Shown here piece by piece: positions 25,953-35,462 of a DNA stretch of 64,000 nucleotides; within the stretch, counting starts at the first letter, position 1, and each line of letters begins with the position of its first letter. Source of the stretch: Acidobacteriota bacterium (GTDB lineage: Bacteria > Acidobacteriota > Blastocatellia > Pyrinomonadales > Pyrinomonadaceae); contig JAIVJV010000009.1 in NCBI GenBank assembly GCA_020199835.1, positions 372,001-436,000 on the forward strand, read 5' to 3'. The notes under the pieces were generated by a model. It searched no databases and was not told where the DNA came from. It saw only the letters and a program-made list of their open reading frames with translations. A program made the translations under genes and the position numbers.

Positions 25953-25986
25953 CATCGAAGCATCGCCTTATGGCAATGCTTCGATG
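25953..25986. terminator. hairpin between convergent lon and adhesin genes
   Basis: A perfect 11-base inverted repeat (25953-25963 and 25976-25986, CATCGAAGCAT and its complement) with a 12-base loop. It covers the stop codon of the adhesin gene on the minus strand and lies 20 bases after the lon stop. No T-tract on either side, so it would be a rho-independent terminator only weakly; it may instead protect 3' ends. Confidence 0.45.
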
Positions 25987-28712
25987 TTGAAGAAGAATTT
26001 GAACGAGCCGGTCTGCTGCACTCCGAGCAGGAATTGCAGATTGATGCTCGCTCCCGGAGCTAACGGCGTCGCGAGCGTGATCGTGCCGGCGCTCATGCTG
26101 CTGTTGTTACCGCCACCCATGGCCTGGGCCGGCGGTGCTTCCAACGTCGTTCCGAGCACGGTCACCGTGCAGGGGGTCGTAGCGACTCCATTCGACGCCA
26201 AACACGTGCTCGCATCCGTCACTCCATTCACCGTCACGTTCGACGACGTCAGCCCCCTCACATCCGCAATGCCTCCCGGCACCGAGAACGTACTGATATC
26301 GACGATGCGGAACCGCAGTCGCGTCACCGGCGCACCCGTGTTGTTCACGAAGCGACGTCTGACCGACAGCGTTCCCTGTGCGCCGTTAGTGACTGGCGTG
26401 AAATTACGTACGCGATTCGGTGGCGCTGGTCCGCCGAAGTTGGAATCGAGCAACAACGTCGTAATCGCATTATTGAATCGCGGATTACTAATGTTCTCCG
26501 GACCCGGCGCTCCGAGCCGTTGACCGGCGGGTGTTGATGCGCCCGTCGTGTCGGCAAAGATGAAGTCATCCGTGTTGTTGTTGGTATCCGCCATGAAACC
26601 ACCGGTCGGACATGGTCCAAACACCGCCGGATTACCCTTCTTGCCGCACTGGTCGCGATGGTAACTGTGCTCGAGCACGCTGCCGTTCATTGGCGTCAGC
26701 GTTGTGCCTTCGCGGAGTAGATCGCAGTTGCCACCAGTGTTCGTGCCGAAGCCGACTGCATCGAGACGCGTCACCGACGAGAGATTCGCGAGGAACGTGG
26801 TCGTGAATATCGCGACGTTTCGATCACTCTCGATGTCTTCGGAGAGCGTTAGATTGCCGGCCGCTGCACCCGTTCCACCGTAGTTGGCCAAGCTGTAAGC
26901 CGAGCCAACGAAGAGGTAATGGCCGCGCGCTGGTATCACGGTTCCGTTCGGAATCGTGCCGATGAGAATCGGCGAGTCACCGCACGTAGCGCCCATCTTG
27001 AACAGGCCATAACCAGCCGAACCATCGGACGCCTCTATGGTCAGTGGCGTGTCGGAGTTGTTGTAAACCTCGACAAAGTCGTCGCCTTCTCCGCCCGGTC
27101 CTGACGTCCGTATCTCGCTGATCAGGAACGTGCCTGCGGCATTACCTTGTTTGATCGTACCGACTGCCTGGCCATCGACAATTACTGCATTTGTCGGGTC
27201 GGACAGGTTGAGCAGGAACGTTTCATCCGGCTCACCCGGCGTGCCGTCGGCAAGTATGTCAACCGTCACGGTCTTGAACTGTTCGCCGGCGGCGAAGTTC
27301 AGCACCGTATCCGGAACTGCCGTGTAATCGACACCGGCGACTGCATGACCTGCGCCGACCGGCTGATCCGCGGTTGAGTAATGGACCGACGCGCCGGAAG
27401 CTCCAGCAGGTGCTGCGAGTGAGATGGTAAAGAGCATCGGCAGCGAACCGCTGGCCGGTTCGTTCGCCTGAGCGTCTGCCACCGAGATTCCCGGAGTCGT
27501 AAAGATCGGCGTCAACGTAGGATCGTTTGCCCCTGCGACCGCTGGATCATCAGTCAGCACCTCGCTGAAGTTTGAACCCGAGACCGTGCCCTGGTTGGAG
27601 ACGAAGTCGCCACCGAGGTACGGGTTGTTGACGGTTACCTGGAACTGGATGCGGACAGTCTTGCCGGCCAACAGCGTGCCGACTGAATGACTGATCGTTT
27701 CACCGGCCAGCGGGGTCACCGTCGGCTTGACGCTGACGCCACGACGCGGCTTCTTGCTTTGCTGCGCGTTGGTTTGGACCGCCAGTTTGTTGTTGGCCGA
27801 AGCAGAGGCGACCGTCGATTTGGCGACTGACCTTGTTGGCTTCGCAACTGTGGTGGTGATACCCGCAACCGCCGTGTTGCTGGTGGCAAGCGGCGCGTTG
27901 CCGGCGATGTTTCGTGCTTGAGCCGGGGTGTTGCGCTTCGTGATCTTCGCGTGGTGCGAAAGCGTCTTCGGCGCCGTGCTATTTATCTCGCGCTTCACTG
28001 CGAAGGTATCCTGCTCGGTAGACCGAAGCGGCAGGACCATTGCGGACGGCGAAGTACAAGCAGCGCCGCCGAGATAGTTCGCGGCGAAAGTTGCCGGAGC
28101 ATCGGCAATCGCATCGACCGTCGTTCCGCCAACGTTGTTGTTGGCCAGGACGAATGATGTAACGCCGCCTTGCGTCGCAGGCGTCGTCAGGCCAGGCAGC
28201 CGGAGTGACGAGGCACCAGAGCTCACGGCCAGGAAAATGTCCGTGCCGCCAGCGGGTGCACCGCCACTGAAGTCGTTGCCGGTAATGCTCGCGCAGACAT
28301 CGATATCATCCGTCGAAGCCGGCGCACCAGCACCAAGGATGAGACCGCCAAAGGCACCGGCGCCCGGTTGACTCACATTGTTGCCGGTGATGGTCAAATT
28401 CACATCGTAGGCGCCACCAGTGTTATCGGCAGAGATGCCGGCAATGCCGTTGTAACGGCGAATTATGTTGTTGGTGATCGCAACCGTAGCCTGACTTCTC
28501 GGCGCCGTCAGGTTATCCGCAAACGACAGGAAGATGCCGTTGGCAGTCGCGGAGCCAGACCCGGCCACACCGTTTACACCAATCGTGTTGGCGTTGAAGG
28601 TGCCGTTGACCGAGCGGAGCAATGGTGAGCCTGCGCCCGCAGTCGCCATCTGCAATGTGATGGCACTGCCGTTTGCATCGCGCATCGTGTTGTTGGAAAC
28701 GTTGAAGGTCAA
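25968..28712 (-). CDS. C-terminal part of giant beta-helix/Calx-beta adhesin (separated by a frameshift)
   Basis: 914 codons that continue the protein encoded at 33226-28709. The first ~225 residues complete the right-handed beta-helix ([20 protein letters not shown]), nearly identical to the paralogue at 39755-47719. A low-complexity Ala/Thr/Lys-rich linker follows (~226-330), then a DUF11-like beta-sandwich (GKTVRIQFQVTVNNPYLGG), one Calx-beta domain (~410-520), a lamin-tail-like domain (ISEIRTSGPGGEGDDFVEVY, ~525-700) and a beta-rich C-terminal domain (~780-914). There is no sorting signal, RTX or type IX tail. The apparent start TTG at 28712 overlaps the upstream TGA, but the break looks like a one-base loss rather than a real start. 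Confidence 0.8.
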   Translation of the reverse strand: MTFNVSNNTMRDANGSAITLQMATAGAGSPLLRSVNGTFNANTIGVNGVAGSGSATANGIFLSFADNLTAPRSQATVAITNNIIRRYNGIAGISADNTGGAYDVNLTITGNNVSQPGAGAFGGLILGAGAPASTDDIDVCASITGNDFSGGAPAGGTDIFLAVSSGASSLRLPGLTTPATQGGVTSFVLANNNVGGTTVDAIADAPATFAANYLGGAACTSPSAMVLPLRSTEQDTFAVKREINSTAPKTLSHHAKITKRNTPAQARNIAGNAPLATSNTAVAGITTTVAKPTRSVAKSTVASASANNKLAVQTNAQQSKKPRRGVSVKPTVTPLAGETISHSVGTLLAGKTVRIQFQVTVNNPYLGGDFVSNQGTVSGSNFSEVLTDDPAVAGANDPTLTPIFTTPGISVADAQANEPASGSLPMLFTISLAAPAGASGASVHYSTADQPVGAGHAVAGVDYTAVPDTVLNFAAGEQFKTVTVDILADGTPGEPDETFLLNLSDPTNAVIVDGQAVGTIKQGNAAGTFLISEIRTSGPGGEGDDFVEVYNNSDTPLTIEASDGSAGYGLFKMGATCGDSPILIGTIPNGTVIPARGHYLFVGSAYSLANYGGTGAAAGNLTLSEDIESDRNVAIFTTTFLANLSSVTRLDAVGFGTNTGGNCDLLREGTTLTPMNGSVLEHSYHRDQCGKKGNPAVFGPCPTGGFMADTNNNTDDFIFADTTGASTPAGQRLGAPGPENISNPRFNNAITTLLLDSNFGGPAPPNRVRNFTPVTNGAQGTLSVRRRFVNNTGAPVTRLRFRIVDISTFSVPGGIADVRGLTSSNVTVNGVTDASTCLASNGVATTPCTVTVLGTTLEAPPAQAMGGGNNSSMSAGTITLATPLAPGASINLQFLLGVQQTGSFKFFFNIEALP

Positions 28713-29161
28713 CTCGTGCTCTGGCTGTTTGCCACGAACTCGACCAGGTCACCAGGTGCGCCCGTGAAAGTGTTGCCTCGTATCGTGGCATTCAACACCG
28801 TGCCGGCGTTGCGCGACTCGACTGACAAGCTGTCACTCGCATCGATGAAGCTCTGGTTCAAACCAAAGTTGGATCCGGTAACCACCAGACGGTTGAGCGT
28901 ACCGGAGATGTTGATCACGGACATGTTGCGTGCACGACCGCCTGCGACGACGAGGTTCGTGAACGTGCCCGTACCGGTAAGACCCGTAGAAACGTCATTA
29001 CCGAAGTAGATACTGCCTTCGCCGGCGCCATTCGGAACTGCCGGAGCAGGATTGTTTCCGTTGATGCCGTTCACGGTTGAAAACTCAAGCGTGAAGTTGT
29101 TGACCGCGAGACCACGAATACCAAAGTTCTGGTTGGTGCCGTTGATGGTCATGCGGCGCAG
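28048..29161. repeat. long repeat copy 1 (beta-helix coding segment)
   Basis: This segment is nearly identical at DNA level to 44790-45876, with long stretches of exact match (for example around 28182-28226 and 44908-44953). Both lie in the same orientation and encode the same part of the beta-helix in the two giant proteins. Identity is concentrated here; flanking domains differ. Suggests recent duplication or gene conversion. Confidence 0.8.
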
Positions 29162-32100
29162 AACTACATTCGCGGTGTTGTTCAAATAAATTCCGATACC
29201 CGTCGTCGTGCTGTTATCGGCGCCGGATTTATTCGCGATCGTACCGCCGCTCGCGTTACCGCCGACTGCTGTATTAACGCCGTCGCCGGTCACGGTTAAA
29301 CCGCCTGCGCTGCCGGTAGTGTCGAGAATAATTCCGGTATTGCTGCCACCATTCGAGGAAATACTCTGGAACGTAATACCGCTCGCGCCGATGTTGGTGT
29401 TGCTGACGTTGAGCGCGGTTGCAGTCGTGGTCACGATCGTGTTGGTACCTGTGATCGTGATCGTGCCGCCTCCTGTAAGGATGATGCCGCCGCCACCGGT
29501 GTTGTTGATAACAATACCGTTCATCGACGACGTGCCGATGTTGACCGTGCCCCGAATTGCGGCGCCGTCAGTATTGCTGAACGCCAAACCAAAGAGCTGG
29601 TTGCCGGAGGCGAGATTAATGCCGTTGTTGCCGGTCGTGGCAACTGTAGTAATGGTCGGCTTGGCTCCACCGGTTGCAGGGAATGCCGGACTCGAACTCG
29701 GTGGCGTCAGGCCGGTGATAGACGAAATACTCGACGTCGCGCCCTGACCGATGACCTTCTGATTATTCAGCAGAGTCAACGGGCCGGTGTAGTTGCCGCT
29801 ACCTGTAAAGATGAAGATGTTGTCGTTTGCTGCCGGATTGTTACCTGTGCCGTTGTTAAGCGCATGGAACGCAGCCAACGTCGAGAACGGGTTCGATAGA
29901 CGACCGCAGCCCGCCACAACGCAGCCCGCAGCCTGGTTGTTGATGAACCAAACCATACCGTTGATCGGAATGGTCACAATGGCGGTGTCGCTGCCGCCGC
30001 CATCGACACGGCTGATCGTGTAAGTGAAAGTGTCCGAACCTTCGAAGCCGGCGGGCGGATCGTATGTGAACTTGCCCATATCCGTGCCGCTAACTGTCAT
30101 CACGATGTTGCCGCCATTCGCGGAGTTCGTAGTGATCGTGTTCGACACCACCGATGTTTGCGCCTGGACAGCCGAAATCGTGAATGCGTTGGCAGAAACA
30201 TCGTTGCCGGCAACGCTGAACGGAATCAGGAAAGAGTTAGTGGAGATGTTGCCCACCAGCGTCTGCGGATACAGATCGTCCACTGCATCCGGCTTCACTT
30301 TGAAGCTGAAAACAAAGTCAGCAACCATGTTGTCCGGCGGGTCAGCGGTGTCTGTATCAGAGATCTTTGTTCTGTCGACAGTGACTGTGCAGTTGCTGCC
30401 CGCGGGAAAAACGGATGGCGGAGTGAGCACGAGCGCAGTCAGATTGTTTTGCGGCGCGGCGGGCAAGGTCACGGCGCTGCCACAATTGAGGGTTACGGCA
30501 TTGGCCAACACATTGACGTTTTCACTGAAGTTAATCGTGATAGTCGAATTTTGTGCGACGTTGACCGCATTATTCGCTGGAACGGACGAGGTAACTGACG
30601 GCGCCTGATCAGTTGTAAAACTGAACACAAAGTTTGCCGCCATATTGTCCGGCGGATCGCCGGCGTCGACGTCTGTCACTTTCGCTGCAACTACCGTCAC
30701 AGTACACGTTGTACCGAAAGGTAAATCGGAAGTTGGATCGAGCGTGAAACTGTTGGCGCCGCCAGGTGCGACAGGCGATACCGTAAAAGTTACCGGCGTC
30801 GCGACCGGGCATTCGACTGTGAACGCAGTCGCGTCCTGAATGTTGACGTTCTCGTTGAAGTTGATCGTGATATTCGTGTTTGCCGCCACCTGAGTCGCGC
30901 CGTTGGTGGGCGTAGTGGTTGTGACAGCGGGCGTGGTGTCGATCGTAAAGCTGAAGACGAAGTTTGCCGCCATGTTGTCGGGCGGATCATTGCTGTCCTG
31001 GTCTGCCACCTGTGTTGCGACGATTGTCACCGTACAGGTTTCGCCGGCGGTGAAATCAACGTTCGGGTTGATCGTGAAAGTGGTTGGGCCACCCGTCACA
31101 ACCGTGGCGGCGGGTAAACGTGTTCCGCTGGCGGTGCAGACGATCTGGAACCAGTTGCCAGTGACGTTGACCGGCTCACTGAAGGTGACGTCGATGTTCG
31201 TATTGCCCGACTGATCGACTGCGCCATTCGCGGGCGTGGTGGCGGTAACAGTTGGCGCGGCATCGACAGTGGTGAAACTGAACACAAAATTCGCCGCCAT
31301 GTTGTCCGGCGGATCGCCGCTGTCCTGATCCGCGACCTGCGCTGCAAAAACAGTAACCGTGCACGTCTCGTTGAAAGTAAAGTCAGCGTTCGGATTGATG
31401 GTGAAAGTAGTTGGCCCACCCGAAACTACGGTGTCCGCGACATTGCGAGTGCCAGTGGTCGGACACACGATCTGGAACCAGTTGCCGGAAACATTTACGG
31501 GTTCACTGAAAGTAATCGAGACGTTAGAAGCAAGCGCCACGTTCGTCGCGCCATTTGTCGGCGTCGTCGCGGTAACCGACGGCGCCTGATCGATCGTGAA
31601 GCTGAACACAAAGTTGGCGGCCATGTTGTCCGGCGGATCGCCGGTGTCCTGATCAGTCACCTGTGCGGCAAACACAGTCACTGTCACTAACTCACCGCTT
31701 GCAAAATCGATATTCGGATTGATCGTGAACGTGGTTGGGCCACCTGTCACGACCGTGTCCGCGACATTCCTCGTACCACTCGTCGCGCCCACGATCTGGA
31801 ACCAGTTTCCGGTTACGTCCACCGGCTCACTGAACGTGAGGGTGAGATTGGTATTCGCCGCGACCTGAGTCGCGCCGTTTGTGGGTGTAGTGGCGTTAAC
31901 AGTCGGCGCAGCTTCCGTGCTGAAACTGGAGACAAAATTTGCCGCCATGTTGTCTGGCGGATCGCCCGCATCCTGGTCCGCAACCTGTGCCGCGAAGATC
32001 GTCACTGTGCAAGCCTCGGCTGCGGCAAAATCGGTATTCGGATTGATCGTGAACGTGGTTGGGCCACCAGTCACGACCGTATCCGCAGGGTTCCGCGTGC

Positions 32101-33226
32101 CGCTGGAACCGCAAACAACCTGGAACCAGTTGCCTGTGACGTTGACTGGCTCGCTGAAGGTGACAGTGACGTCGGTGTTCGTGAGCTGGTTGGTAGCGCC
32201 GTTGGCCGGCGTGGTGCTCGTAACACTCGGAGCAGCGTCTTGGGTTCCAAAACTGAACACAAAATCCGCGTTCATGATGTCTGGCGGATCGTTTGTGTCC
32301 TGATCGGAAACTTGTGCGGCAAATACCGTGACCGTGCACGTCTCGTTCTGGGTGAAATCAGTGTTCGGATTGATCGTGAAGGTAGTTGGACCACCCGTTA
32401 CGACCGTGTCCGCGACGTTGCGAGTACCGCTGGTCGGGCAGACGATCTGGAACCAGTTGCCCGTAACGTTAACGGCTTCGCTAAAAGTGATTGTGATATC
32501 GGTATTGTTTGGTTGGTTAGTTGCGCCATTTGTGGGAGTTGTGGCCGTGACGCTGGGCGGAGCGTCAACGTTGATCGTGACTTGCGCGGTATCGTTTGGT
32601 GTTAGGCCATTTGTAACTGTGTAGGTGAAGGTGTCGACTCCGGCAAAGCCCGACGCCGGCGTATACAGAAAGCTACCGTCCGTATTTAAAGTGACTGTGC
32701 CGCCTTGCCCCGTTGCGCCACCCGCGATTGCCACTGCGGTGGGCGAAGGGATACCGGTGTCGTTGGTGAGCACGCCGGGCGCTCCGACACTGAGTGGCGT
32801 GTTTTGTGATGCAGAGTAAACGTCCGCGAAAGCAAGTGGCGAAACTTTCAAAGAGCCTGGGACTAACGTGGTGTTGCTGTCGATCGTGTCACTGAAACTG
32901 ACGTCGCTGGCGTCAGTGCCGCTGTTGGAGATGTTGACGTCGTAAGTGATCGCCTCACCCGGTGCTGCCTTGCCGTCCAGGTCCGGATCGGGAAAGGAAT
33001 CAGTCTTGGTTGCTGTGATCGTGGGCACGAGAGGCGCGGCAACCGGAGCAGGCGCGGCCGGAACAGGCGCAGGCGCGGCGTTCGTGCTCGCCGCCTTCGC
33101 ACGTGAAGAGGAATTCGAAGAAGCCTGAGCAAGTGGAGCAAGCGGACCCAGAATCATCATTGAAATGATGAGGCACGCGATAAGGGTTTTCGAGACGTGA
33201 TTTCGCTCTGCAAAGGTTGAGATCAT
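28709..33226 (-). CDS. giant exported protein with Ig-like (Big_5) repeats and beta-helix, N-terminal part
   Basis: 1505 codons; ATG at 33226 with AAAGGA upstream. Signal peptide residues 1-36 (LIACLIISMMILGPLAPLAQ). A DUF11-like domain (~59-115) and a cadherin-like domain (~120-215) follow, then seven Big_5 Ig-like repeats of about 108 residues (221-977), each with the pattern TTPTNGATN...FSEPVNVTGNWFQIV and ending NMAANFVFSF. A further cadherin-like domain precedes the beta-helix from ~1090 (GMVWFINN...GCGRLSNPF). The reading frame ends at TGA 28709 within the beta-helix, where the paralogue reads on. Loss of one base near 28726 (AACAGCCAGAG from a likely AACCAGCCAGAG) would rejoin it to the following 914 codons, giving about 2420 residues. 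Surface adhesin or matrix protein. Confidence 0.85.
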   Translation of the reverse strand: MISTFAERNHVSKTLIACLIISMMILGPLAPLAQASSNSSSRAKAASTNAAPAPVPAAPAPVAAPLVPTITATKTDSFPDPDLDGKAAPGEAITYDVNISNSGTDASDVSFSDTIDSNTTLVPGSLKVSPLAFADVYSASQNTPLSVGAPGVLTNDTGIPSPTAVAIAGGATGQGGTVTLNTDGSFLYTPASGFAGVDTFTYTVTNGLTPNDTAQVTINVDAPPSVTATTPTNGATNQPNNTDITITFSEAVNVTGNWFQIVCPTSGTRNVADTVVTGGPTTFTINPNTDFTQNETCTVTVFAAQVSDQDTNDPPDIMNADFVFSFGTQDAAPSVTSTTPANGATNQLTNTDVTVTFSEPVNVTGNWFQVVCGSSGTRNPADTVVTGGPTTFTINPNTDFAAAEACTVTIFAAQVADQDAGDPPDNMAANFVSSFSTEAAPTVNATTPTNGATQVAANTNLTLTFSEPVDVTGNWFQIVGATSGTRNVADTVVTGGPTTFTINPNIDFASGELVTVTVFAAQVTDQDTGDPPDNMAANFVFSFTIDQAPSVTATTPTNGATNVALASNVSITFSEPVNVSGNWFQIVCPTTGTRNVADTVVSGGPTTFTINPNADFTFNETCTVTVFAAQVADQDSGDPPDNMAANFVFSFTTVDAAPTVTATTPANGAVDQSGNTNIDVTFSEPVNVTGNWFQIVCTASGTRLPAATVVTGGPTTFTINPNVDFTAGETCTVTIVATQVADQDSNDPPDNMAANFVFSFTIDTTPAVTTTTPTNGATQVAANTNITINFNENVNIQDATAFTVECPVATPVTFTVSPVAPGGANSFTLDPTSDLPFGTTCTVTVVAAKVTDVDAGDPPDNMAANFVFSFTTDQAPSVTSSVPANNAVNVAQNSTITINFSENVNVLANAVTLNCGSAVTLPAAPQNNLTALVLTPPSVFPAGSNCTVTVDRTKISDTDTADPPDNMVADFVFSFKVKPDAVDDLYPQTLVGNISTNSFLIPFSVAGNDVSANAFTISAVQAQTSVVSNTITTNSANGGNIVMTVSGTDMGKFTYDPPAGFEGSDTFTYTISRVDGGGSDTAIVTIPINGMVWFINNQAAGCVVAGCGRLSNPFSTLAAFHALNNGTGNNPAANDNIFIFTGSGNYTGPLTLLNNQKVIGQGATSSISSITGLTPPSSSPAFPATGGAKPTITTVATTGNNGINLASGNQLFGLAFSNTDGAAIRGTVNIGTSSMNGIVINNTGGGGIILTGGGTITITGTNTIVTTTATALNVSNTNIGASGITFQSISSNGGSNTGIILDTTGSAGGLTVTGDGVNTAVGGNASGGTIANKSGADNSTTTGIGIYLNNTANVVLRRMTINGTNQNFGIRGLAVNNFTLEFSTVNGINGNNPAPAVPNGAGEGSIYFGNDVSTGLTGTGTFTNLVVAGGRARNMSVINISGTLNRLVVTGSNFGLNQSFIDASDSLSVESRNAGTVLNATIRGNTFTGAPGDLVEFVANSQSTS
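30300..32565 (-). repeat. seven tandem Big_5 Ig-like coding repeats
   Basis: About 325-base coding units repeated seven times; the first five are most alike, the last two (lowest coordinates) diverge. The DNA similarity explains the repeated short open frames on the plus strand here, which are not genes. Confidence 0.8.
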
Positions 33227-33445
33227 CTGAGTCCTTTGGTTAGGGGGTCTGGAAATTGAGTGGTGCAGCGGGTCAACGCACTTGTGCGAGTAGTGAGCAA
33301 TCTGAAGATTTTCGAATGACGAACTTACGCAACGCAGGTTTGGTGCGCGTTGCAGAAACGAGCAGACAAATCCGACTCTAGACGAAGGGCCGACTCAGAG
33401 TCAACGCTTTTTTCTTGGCCTAATCCACGAAACGCCACCAAAAGC

Positions 33446-33482
33446 ACAAAAAAGGGGTGGCCCACGAAGGACCACCCTTTAA
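33446..33482 (-). terminator. rho-independent terminator of the collar-protein operon
   Basis: On the minus strand AAAGGGTGGTCC, a short TTCG-containing loop, then GGCCACCCCTTTTTT: a GC-rich stem with a T run, 22 bases past the stop of the last collar gene. One bulge in the stem. Confidence 0.6.
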
Positions 33483-33504
33483 AGGACCAATTGCTGTCAG
33501 GGAC
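33483..33504. other. short spacer after the last collar gene; 33227-33445 is the leader of the giant gene
   Basis: Between the collar operon end and the giant gene start (33227-33445, 219 bases) I see only the giant gene's leader with its AAAGGA ribosome site near 33230-33235. No clear -35/-10 and no sigma-54 element were found. The stretch 33350-33460 is not coding on either strand. Confidence 0.4.
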
Positions 33505-34029
33505 TTACGAGCGAGGCGGGAAGACTCCCTGTAGCGCGATGTTGAAATAGAAGGTGAGATACGGCTGCATATTGTTATGAGGCTGATCGCCACCGGTCGG
33601 CGCCAATGCGTTAGGCGCCATCGACGCCTGGGGATTCAGCGTAGTAGTAAATAGATTGCCGCTGGCCGGGCGTGCGAACGTTGCTCCGGTCGGATCGGCG
33701 ACCTGACCCGTAGGCGTATTTTGAGCGAACATCGCATGGTTATGCGCCGGGATTTCGCTCTCGAGCAGCGTCACTGTTTCGCTGCCACCCGTTTCTCCCA
33801 GATCGTGAAGCGAGAGACCCGGTCCCTGGCCCGGATGCATTGGCGCCCTACCCTGAAGATCGGGCAATGCGAAATTGCTTTTACCGTCTCCGCCGTACGT
33901 TGTGCCTAGCAGGGAGAAGAGAGCAGTGTTTTGCGAGAGCGGCATGAGCTGCCCATCGCACCAGGCCCAACCTTTCGGCGCAAAGTTAAAGGGAAAGATT
34001 CGTATTTCCGCGACAAATGGATCTGCCAT
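33505..34029 (-). CDS. phage tail collar-domain (MdpB-type) protein
   Basis: 174 residues from the ATG at 34029 (MADPFVAEIRIF), with AAGGAG upstream; an upstream TTG at 34035 is in frame. Complete tail-collar domain: FNFAPKGWAWCDGQLMPLSQ, the GTTYGGDG glycine loop, LPDLQGRAPMH, and the His-containing centre IPAHNHAMFAQNTPTG. It ends with QPHNNMQPYLTFYFNIALQG, the standard trimer-forming C-terminus. Bacterial stand-alone versions are called microcystin-dependent protein B-like; function unknown. Third and last of three tandem copies; each ~45-55% alike by eye. No other phage genes are nearby, so it is not prophage. Confidence 0.9.
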   Translation of the reverse strand: MADPFVAEIRIFPFNFAPKGWAWCDGQLMPLSQNTALFSLLGTTYGGDGKSNFALPDLQGRAPMHPGQGPGLSLHDLGETGGSETVTLLESEIPAHNHAMFAQNTPTGQVADPTGATFARPASGNLFTTTLNPQASMAPNALAPTGGDQPHNNMQPYLTFYFNIALQGVFPPRS

Positions 34030-34112
34030 AAACAATCTCCTTGAAGATGACTTAACACGTGCATCGTTTCGAACTCGATTACTTCACGCGCAACGAGGTA
34101 CCGCCTCATCGA

Positions 34113-34613
34113 TCAGGTCGGACTCGGGAAAATTCCGAACAGTGAGATAATGAAGTCGATACACAGGTACGGCTCGAAGTTTGTGTGCGGCTGTGATCCG
34201 CCGACTGGCCCAACGGCCTGCGGCGCCAGAGGATTGCCCGGGCCGCCGCCACGGTAAATCTTGGCTGCTGCCTGTCCAGTCAAATTGTTCTGCGGTGAAT
34301 TGACCGTCGGGATATCGATAGACGCCAACATCTGGTGGGTGTGGATCGGTATCTGATTGATGGTAAGTGTAATCTCCTCTGCACCACCCGTCTCGGCAAG
34401 AATAAAGCCATTGCCCTGATGAATCGGAATACGTCCTTGCAAATCGGGCAATGCAAATGTCGACTCTCCGTCACCGCCGTACGTGGTGCCAATTAATTGA
34501 AACAAAGTCTCGTTTTCGGAGATGGGCAGGAGTTGTCCTTCACAAAACATCCAGCCCGCTGGAGCGAAGTTTCCAGCGAACATTCTGATTTCTCCGACAT
34601 ATGGTTGTGCCAT
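34113..34613 (-). CDS. phage tail collar-domain (MdpB-type) protein
   Basis: 166 residues. Collar domain with AGNFAPAGWMFCEGQLLPIS, GTTYGGDGESTF, LPDLQGRIPIH, the His pair in IPIHTHQMLAS, and the closing HTNFEPYLCIDFIISLFGIF. It differs from its two neighbours mainly in the variable loop (residues 95-130: INQIPIHTHQ...GQAAAKIYRG), where collar proteins often bind. Middle copy; 83 bases upstream of the last copy, 14 bases after the first. All three share the order MA-(D/Q/E)-P-(F/Y)-(V/L)-(A/G/S)-EIR at the start. Confidence 0.9.
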   Translation of the reverse strand: MAQPYVGEIRMFAGNFAPAGWMFCEGQLLPISENETLFQLIGTTYGGDGESTFALPDLQGRIPIHQGNGFILAETGGAEEITLTINQIPIHTHQMLASIDIPTVNSPQNNLTGQAAAKIYRGGGPGNPLAPQAVGPVGGSQPHTNFEPYLCIDFIISLFGIFPSPT

Positions 34614-34627
34614 CTTGTGCGCTCCTT

Positions 34628-35128
34628 TTAGTTAGGGGAAGGGAAAATACCCTGAAGGGCGATGCAGAACGACAGTGTTAGAAAGGGCTGCATGTTCAGG
34701 TGCGCCTGACTACCACCAACGTTTCCAATCTCACCGGGGGACATAGCCACCAGATTCGTGGGTGGACCGTAGACGTTGTTAATGATGCCCAGCAGAGCGG
34801 TATTGCTAGGAGCTCCAGTGTCGGCTGCGTTCGCTGAGCCAACAGCGAAATGCGTGTGCGTCGGCAGTTCCGCAATCGTTATAGTGTGGGCTTGTTCGCC
34901 GCCTTTTTCGCCCAACGTGTGACCACTGCCAACATGGATAGGCGTTCGCCCCCTGAGATCGGGAAGAGCGAAGTTCACGCGCCCGTCGCCACCGAATGTC
35001 GTACCGAGTAAAGAGAAGAGCGCCTGGTTTTGGTTAATGGGAAGAAGTTGCCCGTTACAAAGGGCCCAGCCTTTGGGGGCAAAAACAAAACTCATGATTC
35101 TGATTTCAGACAAAAAGGGTTCTGCCAT
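34628..35128 (-). CDS. phage tail collar-domain (MdpB-type) protein
   Basis: 166 residues, first gene of the collar operon with AAGGAG before the ATG. Contains FAPKGWALCNGQLLPINQNQ, GTTFGGDGRVNF, LPDLRGRTPIH, the centre LPTHTHFAVGSANAADTGAP and the C-terminal HLNMQPFLTLSFCIALQGIF. Three successive copies with divergent central loops suggest a mixed or alternative tip protein set. Location inside a surface-protein cluster rather than a phage supports a non-phage role. Confidence 0.9.
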   Translation of the reverse strand: MAEPFLSEIRIMSFVFAPKGWALCNGQLLPINQNQALFSLLGTTFGGDGRVNFALPDLRGRTPIHVGSGHTLGEKGGEQAHTITIAELPTHTHFAVGSANAADTGAPSNTALLGIINNVYGPPTNLVAMSPGEIGNVGGSQAHLNMQPFLTLSFCIALQGIFPSPN

Positions 35129-35462
35129 GTATCACTCCTTGGGGTTTTCAGTTCACAATCAGTTTTCAACCGACGTAGTGAGATCGTCCGAGTCGGAGCG
35201 GACAAAAAAGGAAAATGGAGGTTAGAAAATGTCTAGAATGCGCGCTCTGAAAGAGATCCGTCAGGAAAGTTCCTGCCCATGAAAAGGTCTGATTTGAGAA
35301 GCGCGCAGGATTCTACGCGATGACCTGTAGAATTGCAACATTCGTTGCACCGCATTTACTTTGCCAGGTTCCGAAGCATTCCAATGGATTAACGCCTTTG
35401 GAGGTTTCAACTGATAGCTGCGTTTTGAATACGAGTTTGCGCAAAGCTGGGCCATATATCAA
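35129..35462. other. 334-base intergenic region upstream of the collar operon
   Basis: The region carries the leader and promoter of the collar operon on the minus strand (Shine-Dalgarno AAGGAG near 35136) and the 3' flank of the propeller gene. Short open frames on both strands (up to 64 codons) have no ribosome site or recognisable product. No gene seen. Confidence 0.5.

Noticed and set aside
29208..32819. Several plus-strand open frames of 100-200 codons
   Set aside because: They are antisense to the Big_5 and beta-helix coding repeats and recur with the same repeat period; products are hydrophobic Val/Pro/Thr-rich strings without motifs.
33340..33360. Possible sigma-54 promoter (TGGTGCGCGTTGCAG)
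   Set aside because: Wrong strand for the giant gene and the GG to GC spacing is two bases too short.
33505..35128. Prophage suggested by tail-collar genes
   Set aside because: No capsid, terminase, portal, tail-tube, lysis or integrase gene within 64 kb; collar genes of this type occur as stand-alone bacterial genes.
35261..35455. 64-codon minus-strand open frame upstream of the collar operon
   Set aside because: No ribosome site, composition unlike the neighbours, no motif; more likely leader sequence.
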